From CAYMAZ01 sp964428185 (lineage in GTDB: Bacteria > Bacteroidota > Bacteroidia > Bacteroidales > DTU049): a DNA stretch of 12,259 nt. How positions within the stretch are numbered: position 1 is the first letter of the stretch; each line of letters opens with the position of its first letter. The notes beneath the pieces were generated by a model. It saw only the letters and a program-made list of their open reading frames with translations. It was not told where the DNA came from and did not search any database. Location of the stretch: contig CAYRXH010000074.1 of NCBI GenBank assembly GCA_964428185.1, positions 1 through 12,259 of the forward strand. The letters run 5' to 3'. Positions 6,769 to 12,259 of this stretch are shown in pieces. Made by a program: the position numbers and the translations under genes.

Positions 6769-7980
6769 ATGAAAATTTTAGTACTGAATTGCGGCAGTTC
6801 ATCCATCAAATATCAACTGATTGATATGACTGCTGAACCGGAGGTTTTGGCTAAAGGACTTCTTGAGCGCATAGGAATTAATGACAGCGAGCTGAAGCAT
6901 CAGCCTATTGGGAAAGATGTTTTTAAACTAGTTCAGGATGTTCCGGATCATACCATAGGGATTAATCTGATTATCGATGCCTTGTTGCATCCTGTTCACG
7001 GAGTTATAAAAGAGAAATATGAAATCAACGCTGTTGGTCACCGGGTTGTTCATGGAGGAGAGAAGTTCAGCGGGAGTGTCCGAATTACTCAAGACGTGAT
7101 AGATATGATAGAAGAGTGTGTTGACCTGGCACCTTTGCATAACCCTGCCAATCTGAAAGGGATATACACAATTCAGAAGATGTTACCTGAAGTTGAACAA
7201 TGCGGAGTGTTTGACACATCCTTTCATGCAACTATGCCAGAGTATGCTTTTATGTATGGGGTTTCCTATGATATGTATGAAAAATACCGGATTCGCAGAT
7301 ATGGCTTTCATGGAACAAGTCACAGTTATGTATCAAAAAAAGCATGTGATCAACTTGGAATGGATTATATGAATACAAAGATTATCTCATGTCATCTGGG
7401 GAACGGAGCTTCAATAGCAGCGGTAAAAAACGGAAAATCTGTTGATACATCAATGGGACTTACTCCCGTTGAGGGATTAATAATGGGAACCAGATGCGGA
7501 GATATTGATCCGGTCGTATTGCTGTATCTCATGGAAAAAGAAAGCATGGATATTAATAAAGCAAATAACTATATCAATAAAAACTGTGGTGTCTATGGTA
7601 TTTCAGGGGTTTCATCAGACATGAGGGATCTGCATGATGCTGCTGAGAAAGGTAATTTAAGAGCAAATCTTTCATTAAAGATGTATGCTTACAGAGTGAA
7701 GAAATATATCGGAGCATACGCTGCTGCAATGGGTGGTGTTGATGTGCTTGTTTTTACGGGAGGCATAGGAGAAAATGATTATCTGATCAGGGAATGGAGT
7801 AGTGAAGGACTGGAATTTTTGGGTATTGAATTTAATAAGGAAATCAATTACAAACTCAGAGGTAAAGATGAGATTATTTCAAAACCCGAATCCAAAGTAA
7901 AGGTTGTTGTTGTTGTAACCAATGAAGAATTGGTTATTGCCATGGACACATTTGATATAGTTACAGGGAAAACAAATTAA
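6769..7980 (+). CDS. ackA: Acetate kinase
   Basis: A 403-residue cytoplasmic enzyme that interconverts acetyl phosphate plus ADP with acetate plus ATP, the substrate-level phosphorylation step of acetate fermentation. The acetokinase signature LVLNCGSSSIKY is at the N terminus (Asn7), and RYGFHGTSHSYV spans 177-188. Residues matching those known in the Methanosarcina enzyme are all present: Arg92 in HRVVHGG, Asp149 in VFDTSFH, His181, Arg242 in GTRCGD, and Glu386 in TNEE. The phosphate loop HLGNGAS (209-215) and FTGGIGEN (329-336) are intact. I use the ATG at 6769, which gives the canonical MKILVLNCGSS start; the open frame extends upstream to a TTG at 6712 that lies in a promoter box. The usual partner pta (phosphotransacetylase) is not beside it. 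A strong terminator follows, so it is probably monocistronic. Confidence 0.97.
   Translation: MKILVLNCGSSSIKYQLIDMTAEPEVLAKGLLERIGINDSELKHQPIGKDVFKLVQDVPDHTIGINLIIDALLHPVHGVIKEKYEINAVGHRVVHGGEKFSGSVRITQDVIDMIEECVDLAPLHNPANLKGIYTIQKMLPEVEQCGVFDTSFHATMPEYAFMYGVSYDMYEKYRIRRYGFHGTSHSYVSKKACDQLGMDYMNTKIISCHLGNGASIAAVKNGKSVDTSMGLTPVEGLIMGTRCGDIDPVVLLYLMEKESMDINKANNYINKNCGVYGISGVSSDMRDLHDAAEKGNLRANLSLKMYAYRVKKYIGAYAAAMGGVDVLVFTGGIGENDYLIREWSSEGLEFLGIEFNKEINYKLRGKDEIISKPESKVKVVVVVTNEELVIAMDTFDIVTGKTN
7903..7914 (+). repeat. Four tandem GTT units within ackA
   Basis: Four GTT repeats encode part of a run of five valines (positions 379-383) just before the TNEE motif of acetate kinase. Slippage by whole units would add or remove valines in a core beta strand without a frameshift. 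The tract is short, so variation is only a possibility. Confidence 0.6.
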
Positions 7981-7991
7981 TATGGTCAATA

Positions 7992-8035
7992 CAATGAAAC
8001 CCTAAATGCAAGAAACAGGGCTTCATTGTTTTTTT
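7992..8035 (+). terminator. Rho-independent terminator after ackA
   Basis: CAATGAAACCCT (7992-8003) pairs with AGGGCTTCATTG (8017-8028), forming a 12-base-pair stem with one A-C mismatch around a 13-base loop. Seven T residues (8029-8035) follow immediately. It lies 11 bases after the ackA stop and separates ackA from secA. Confidence 0.88.
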
Positions 8036-8079
8036 GGAATATAAGGTTGCTAATTCACTCAGGTTTCATAAATTCACTG

Positions 8080-8087
8080 TATTTTTG
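8080..8087 (+). promoter_or_regulatory. Candidate -7 box for secA-mntP
   Basis: TATTTTTG matches TAnnTTTG exactly, 30 bases before the secA ATG and just downstream of the ackA terminator, where a promoter is needed. No TTG occurs in the expected -33 window; GTTT at 8063-8066 is the closest. The predicted leader is about 25 bases. Confidence 0.45.
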
Positions 8088-8117
8088 TAAGTTCAATCAG
8101 ATAAGAGACAGAAGACT

Positions 8118-11100
8118 ATGGGTTTTTTAAATAAAATTTTTGGCAGCAAGGCAGACAGGGATTTGAAAGTACTGAGTCCTGTCGTTGAAAGAGTAAATGC
8201 ACATACTGCTGTTATTTCAAAATTATCAAATGATCAACTCAGGGAGAAAACAATTGAGTTCAGAAAAAAAATATTCGAAGCAATCAAGGAAGAAGAAGTT
8301 CAGATTGAACAGTTGCGTCAGCGTATTGATACAGAATATGAAATGGATATCAATGAGAAGGAGGAGGTTTATAGAAAAATTGATGATCTGAATAAACAGT
8401 CATATTCAAAAACGCAGAAAATACTTGATGAAATATTGCCTGAGGTATTTGCTGTTGTGAAAGACACAGCCCGGAGATTTACTCAAAACGAAGAGATAGT
8501 TGTTACAGCAACAGATATGGATAAAAATCTGGCTGCAGTGAAGGATTTTGTCAGAATAGAAGGAGATAAAGCCATTTACAAAAACAGTTGGGTAGCAGGA
8601 GGGAATACTATCAAATGGGATATGATTCATTATGATGTACAGCTTATTGGAGGGACAGTTCTGCATCAAGGGAAAATTGCAGAAATGGCAACAGGTGAGG
8701 GAAAAACTCTTGTTGCAACCTTGCCGGTATTTCTTAATGCTCTTCCAGGAAAAGGAGTACATATTGTTACCGTGAACGACTATCTTGCCAAGCGTGACTC
8801 TGAATGGATGGGTGTTTTATATCAGTTTCATGGTCTGACAGTTGATTGCATTGACAAACACCAGCCTCATTCAGCAGAAAGAATCAATGCGTATTTGGCA
8901 GATATCACATTTGGCACCAATAATGAATTTGGGTTTGATTATCTGAGAGATAATATGTCACGTTCAAAAAGTGAACTGGTTCAAAGACCCCATAATTATG
9001 TGATTGTGGATGAAGTTGACTCTGTTCTTATTGATGACGCGAGAACTCCTCTCATTATCAGTGGTCCCACTCCCAAAGGAGACAAGCAGGAATTTGATCA
9101 ACTGAAACCATTTGTGCAGAAGTTGGTTAATGAACAGAGAAGACTTGTCACGCAACAACTGGCGCAGGCAAGGCAACTGTATGAGTCGGGAACTCCTGAA
9201 AATGAAAAAGAGGCAGGGAAACTAATTCTTCGTTGTCACAGAGGGATGCCAAAAACCAAAGCATTGATCAAGTTTCTCAGTGAACCTGGAGTGAAATCAC
9301 TTCTTCTGAAAACAGAGAATTTTTACATGCAGGAACAGATGAAACACATGCACGTGATTGATGATGAACTGTTTTTTGTTATTGAAGAAAGAAATAATTC
9401 AATTGAACTGACAGAGAAGGGGATTGATCTGCTTACAAAAGACACAGGTGATCCCACATTTTTCATTCTTCCAGATATTGGTTCTGAAATTGTAGAAATT
9501 GACAAGACTGCCACAAGTGATCTGGAGAAAAAAGAACGCAAAAACAATCTGATGCGTGATTTTTCAGTGAAGTCCGAACGTGTACACTCAATGAATCAGC
9601 TTCTGAAAGCCTATACTCTGTTTGAGAAAGATGTTGAATATGTGGTCATGGAAAATAAGATCAAAATTGTTGATGAACAGACCGGACGTATTCTGGAAGG
9701 CAGGCGATATTCAGATGGGTTGCACCAGGCCATTGAAGCAAAGGAAAATGTTAAAATTGAAGCAGCTACTCAAACCTATGCCACGATTACGTTACAGAAT
9801 TACTTCAGAATGTATAAAAAACTGGCTGGTATGACAGGAACTGCCGAAACTGAAGCCGGAGAATTTTGGGATATCTATAAGCTGGATGTGGTTGTTATTC
9901 CCACCAATCGTCCTGTGATCAGAAAGGACCATGAAGATCTGGTTTTTAAAACAAAACGGGAAAAATACAATGCTGTGATTGAAGAGATTGTTCATCTTGT
10001 GGAAAAAAAGCGACCCGTTCTTGTGGGGACAACAAGTGTTGAAATTTCTGAATTGCTTAGCAGAATGTTAACGCTGAAAAAGATCAAACATAATGTGTTA
10101 AATGCCAAACTGCATCAGAAGGAAGCAGAGGTGGTGTTGCAGGCAGGTTTTGCAGGAGCAGTTACTATTGCGACAAATATGGCGGGTCGTGGAACTGACA
10201 TAAAACTGGGACCTGGAGTAAAAGAAGCAGGTGGTCTTGCAATTATTGGTACTGAACGTCACGAATCACGTCGTGTTGACCGTCAGTTGCGTGGACGTTC
10301 CGGACGTCAGGGAGATCCTGGCAGCAGTCAGTTTTTTGTTTCACTGGAGGATGATCTGATGAGAATTTTTGGGTCTGAAAGGATTGCAAAAATTATGGAC
10401 AGGCTGGGCTTGAAGGAAGGAGAGGTGATACAGCATTCAATGATTACCAAATCTATTGAACGCGCTCAGAAAAAAGTGGAAGAAAACAACTTTGGAATTA
10501 GAAAGCGTTTGCTCGAATATGATGATGTGATGAACGTTCAGCGGGAAGCTATTTACAGTAAGAGAAGAAATGCTCTGTATGGTGACCGGCTTGCCATTGA
10601 TGTGAATAATATGTTTGTAGATGTTGTGTATGGTGTTGTGGAAGAGAATCATGAAGGAAGGGACTTTGAAAATTTCAGGGGAACCATGATCAGAATGTTT
10701 GGAATTGATCCGAAAATTTCAGAAAATGACTTTTTCTCCTCTGATCCTGAAAGATTATCAAATGACTTATATGAACAGGCTTATTTCAATTACCGACAGA
10801 ATAATGAAATACTTGCTCAGAAAGTTTATCCTGTGATTAAAGATGTGTTTGAAAATGCCGGTCGCAAATATGACAATATTGCCATTCCTTTTTCCGATGG
10901 AAAAAAGACTATGAACATTGTGGTTCCGCTGAAAAAAGCATATGAGTCACAGGGGAAAGAAGTAGGAGTTTCAATAGAAAAAAGTGTTGTGCTGGCAATC
11001 ATTGATGAAAACTGGAAGGAGCATCTCAGGGAGATGGATGAATTGAAACAATCTGTTCAGCATGCCACCTATGAACAGAAAGATCCTTTGTTAATATATA

Positions 11101-11414
11101 AACTTGAGTCATTTAATTTATTTAAAGGATTGTCAGATAGAATTAACAGAGAGATTGTTACTTTTTTGAATCAGGGAAGAATTCCGGTTGGAGAAGAGCA
11201 TAATGTGAAAGAAGCGGAACAGACACAAAAAACCAACCTTTCAAACCTTAAAACAGGTCGCGATACAAATATCCCCGGACAGCAACAGGCATATCATGAT
11301 CCTTCAGCAAGAAAGCCTGTTCAAACTCAGGTCAGAGTTGAAAAAAAGGTTGGCCGGAATGAACCTTGTCCCTGTGGTAGCGGCAAGAAATATAAAAACT
11401 GTCACGGAGCCTGA
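8118..11414 (+). CDS. secA: Protein translocase subunit SecA (ATPase motor)
   Basis: A 1098-residue ATPase that binds preproteins and drives them through the SecYEG channel. The length is typical of Bacteroidota, whose SecA is longer than the roughly 900 residues of E. coli because of insertions; a charged, coiled-coil-like stretch at about 55-100 is one. Nucleotide-binding domain 1 has Walker A ATGEGKT (191-197) and Walker B VIVDEVDS (295-302), followed by DDARTPLIISG. The preprotein-binding region covers about 230-480. Domain 2 has TNMAGRGTDIKLG (686-698) and the arginine-finger motif QLRGRSGRQGDPG (723-735). The scaffold helix region contains ENWKEHL. After a variable linker (about 1020-1075), the C terminus carries a zinc-binding SEC-C motif with Cys1084, Cys1086, Cys1095 and His1096, used for SecB or lipid contact. 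The frame is intact. mntP follows after 20 bases. Confidence 0.98.
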   Translation: MGFLNKIFGSKADRDLKVLSPVVERVNAHTAVISKLSNDQLREKTIEFRKKIFEAIKEEEVQIEQLRQRIDTEYEMDINEKEEVYRKIDDLNKQSYSKTQKILDEILPEVFAVVKDTARRFTQNEEIVVTATDMDKNLAAVKDFVRIEGDKAIYKNSWVAGGNTIKWDMIHYDVQLIGGTVLHQGKIAEMATGEGKTLVATLPVFLNALPGKGVHIVTVNDYLAKRDSEWMGVLYQFHGLTVDCIDKHQPHSAERINAYLADITFGTNNEFGFDYLRDNMSRSKSELVQRPHNYVIVDEVDSVLIDDARTPLIISGPTPKGDKQEFDQLKPFVQKLVNEQRRLVTQQLAQARQLYESGTPENEKEAGKLILRCHRGMPKTKALIKFLSEPGVKSLLLKTENFYMQEQMKHMHVIDDELFFVIEERNNSIELTEKGIDLLTKDTGDPTFFILPDIGSEIVEIDKTATSDLEKKERKNNLMRDFSVKSERVHSMNQLLKAYTLFEKDVEYVVMENKIKIVDEQTGRILEGRRYSDGLHQAIEAKENVKIEAATQTYATITLQNYFRMYKKLAGMTGTAETEAGEFWDIYKLDVVVIPTNRPVIRKDHEDLVFKTKREKYNAVIEEIVHLVEKKRPVLVGTTSVEISELLSRMLTLKKIKHNVLNAKLHQKEAEVVLQAGFAGAVTIATNMAGRGTDIKLGPGVKEAGGLAIIGTERHESRRVDRQLRGRSGRQGDPGSSQFFVSLEDDLMRIFGSERIAKIMDRLGLKEGEVIQHSMITKSIERAQKKVEENNFGIRKRLLEYDDVMNVQREAIYSKRRNALYGDRLAIDVNNMFVDVVYGVVEENHEGRDFENFRGTMIRMFGIDPKISENDFFSSDPERLSNDLYEQAYFNYRQNNEILAQKVYPVIKDVFENAGRKYDNIAIPFSDGKKTMNIVVPLKKAYESQGKEVGVSIEKSVVLAIIDENWKEHLREMDELKQSVQHATYEQKDPLLIYKLESFNLFKGLSDRINREIVTFLNQGRIPVGEEHNVKEAEQTQKTNLSNLKTGRDTNIPGQQQAYHDPSARKPVQTQVRVEKKVGRNEPCPCGSGKKYKNCHGA

Positions 11415-11434
11415 TAAAATACTGTGGATAGTAC

Positions 11435-11986
11435 ATGTCAATATTCTGGTCAATTCTTCTAGCCCTGGGTTTGTCTTTTGATACATTTGCAGTATCAGTA
11501 AGCAGTGGAATTGTCTGCCGAAAAATTTCTTTTCAACAGGCTTGCCTGTTTTCAGTTGTTATGGCTCTTTTTCAGGGTTTGATGCCTATTCTGGGATGGT
11601 TTGCAGGGAAAGGGATTCATGCTTATATTGAACATTTTGATCATTGGATTGCTGCAGCCTTACTGGTGCTGGTTGCGGCAAAAATGATATACGGAGCATT
11701 TTCAGATGATGTGGAAAAGAAAATAAATCCGCTGAAAGTGAAAACCATGATCACATTAGCCCTTGCCACAAGTATTGATGCATTGGCCGTAGGATTTAGC
11801 TTTGCTTTTGTAAGTTCTGATTTCATCTGGACCATTTTGCTCATTGCTGTAATTACGTTCCTGGCATCAATGATTGGCTTGCTTGTGGGAAAAAAATCTG
11901 CAGGAAAATTTGGAAAACCCCCTGAAATTGTGGGGGGGCTCATTTTAATTGCTATAGCTGTAAAAATTCTTGTTATGCATCTTTAA
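11435..11986 (+). CDS. mntP: Putative manganese efflux pump MntP
   Basis: A 183-residue inner-membrane protein of the MntP (YebN, DUF204) family, which exports Mn2+ and protects against manganese excess. It has six hydrophobic segments arranged as two related three-helix halves. Each half carries an acidic signature: SFDTFAVSVSSG with Asp16, and TSIDALAVGFSF with Asp115, matching aspartates conserved in the E. coli protein. Other shared features are the helix-2 stretch LMPILGW, DHWIA before helix 3, and KPPEIVGGLILI with Glu164 in the last helix. Length and layout match the family. It begins 20 bases after secA with no terminator between, so it is probably co-transcribed from the secA promoter. 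I see no yybP-ykoY riboswitch, which has no room here, and no obvious MntR site. Confidence 0.92.
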   Translation: MSIFWSILLALGLSFDTFAVSVSSGIVCRKISFQQACLFSVVMALFQGLMPILGWFAGKGIHAYIEHFDHWIAAALLVLVAAKMIYGAFSDDVEKKINPLKVKTMITLALATSIDALAVGFSFAFVSSDFIWTILLIAVITFLASMIGLLVGKKSAGKFGKPPEIVGGLILIAIAVKILVMHL

Positions 11987-12103
11987 TTTTTACGATGTCT
12001 TCTTTTGAGGTAACGATTTTTGCAGTTCTGCATTTATTTTTAAATCACTACTGTCCGACAAAAAACATTAAAAGTTTGAAAAGCCCTAAAGATATTGTGT
12101 GTT
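11987..12103. other. Gene-free stretch after mntP; weak hairpin only
   Basis: No credible coding region lies here on either strand. TGCA-GTTC-TGCA (12021-12032), followed by a T-rich run to 12041, could act as a weak terminator for secA-mntP, but a 4-base-pair stem is poor. AAGCCC near 12081 and GGGCTT near 12125 form a 6-base inverted repeat with a loop of about 38 bases, too open to be convincing. Confidence 0.25.
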
Positions 12104-12137
12104 TTTGAGATTCTTTTTAAAGCTGGGCTTACTTTTG
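12104..12137 (+). promoter_or_regulatory. Promoter-like element for a gene beyond the right edge
   Basis: TTTG (12104-12107) is followed after 22 bases by TACTTTTG (12130-12137), an exact TAnnTTTG match with acceptable -33 to -7 spacing. The predicted start point is near 12142, so the leader would exceed 115 bases to the window end. A purine-rich AGAGGAG at about 12236-12242 resembles a Shine-Dalgarno sequence, but no sustained reading frame opens before the edge. Confidence 0.45.
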
Positions 12138-12259
12138 AAAAATGACAATTCCGGAAAATATATATCTCTCACATTCAAAATATTATGTTTTGAAAAAATT
12201 TTTTATAAATTCAACAAATAAATGCAACTTTTACAGAGGAGATAAAGATTAAATTTTCA

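Noticed and set aside
8280..8420. Charged insertion near the N terminus of SecA as a novel domain
   Set aside because: Insertions of this kind are expected in long Bacteroidota SecA proteins, so it is not treated as new.
8406..8762. 118-codon minus-strand frame inside secA
   Set aside because: Antisense to conserved SecA motifs, including Walker A, with no family features.
11641..11943. 100-codon minus-strand frame inside mntP
   Set aside because: A shadow of mntP; the plus-strand protein has clear MntP motifs.
12081..12130. AAGCCC / GGGCTT inverted repeat as a terminator or small RNA
   Set aside because: The stem is only six base pairs with a loop of about 38 bases and lacks a following T-tract.
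1..12259. CRISPR arrays, tRNAs, rRNAs, transposases, phage genes or toxin-antitoxin pairs
   Set aside because: I looked for regular repeats, cloverleaf-like sequences and typical motifs on both strands and found none.

Overview
This 12.3 kb window looks like ordinary chromosome from a member of the Bacteroidota, probably Bacteroidales or a related order. The DNA is A+T-rich. Most starts lack Shine-Dalgarno sequences and are preceded by A/T-rich leaders. Copies of the Bacteroidota sigma factor -7 box (TAnnTTTG) lie upstream of most transcription units. SecA is 1098 residues with a C-terminal SEC-C zinc motif, as is usual in this phylum. I see no rRNA, tRNA, insertion sequence, prophage, CRISPR array or defence genes.

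Layout. (1) Positions 1-972, minus strand: a putative NlpC/P60 cell-wall hydrolase lipoprotein, followed with a 4-base ATGA overlap by an EamA/DMT permease that runs off the left edge. (2) Positions 1113-3778, plus strand: an MFS sugar transporter (SLC45/sucrose-maltose type) overlapping malQ (4-alpha-glucanotransferase) by ATGA, probably a small maltodextrin uptake and processing operon. (3) Positions 3773-6539, minus strand: a neurotransmitter:sodium symporter (NSS) family transporter, then one base later an AGCS-type sodium:alanine/glycine symporter, forming a sodium-coupled amino-acid import pair. Its 3' end overlaps malQ tail-to-tail. (4) Positions 6769-7980, plus strand: ackA (acetate kinase), without pta beside it, closed by a strong intrinsic terminator. 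(5) Positions 8118-11986, plus strand: secA (Sec translocase motor) and, 20 bases on, mntP (manganese efflux pump). (6) Positions 11987-12259 hold no gene, but a good promoter-like element near 12104-12137 probably serves a gene beyond the right edge.

The genes cover routine functions: sugar uptake and alpha-glucan metabolism, amino-acid uptake, acetate fermentation with ATP formation, protein export, Mn2+ homeostasis and wall remodelling. I do not see an undescribed multi-gene system. The points most worth a second look are: the MFS transporter, which appears to have lost the TM6-TM7 connection in frame and so has a conflicting membrane topology; a recurrent pattern in which apparent upstream TTG starts are really the TTTG of -7 promoter boxes; very short predicted leaders; and the overlapping convergent ends of malQ and the sodium:alanine symporter gene.
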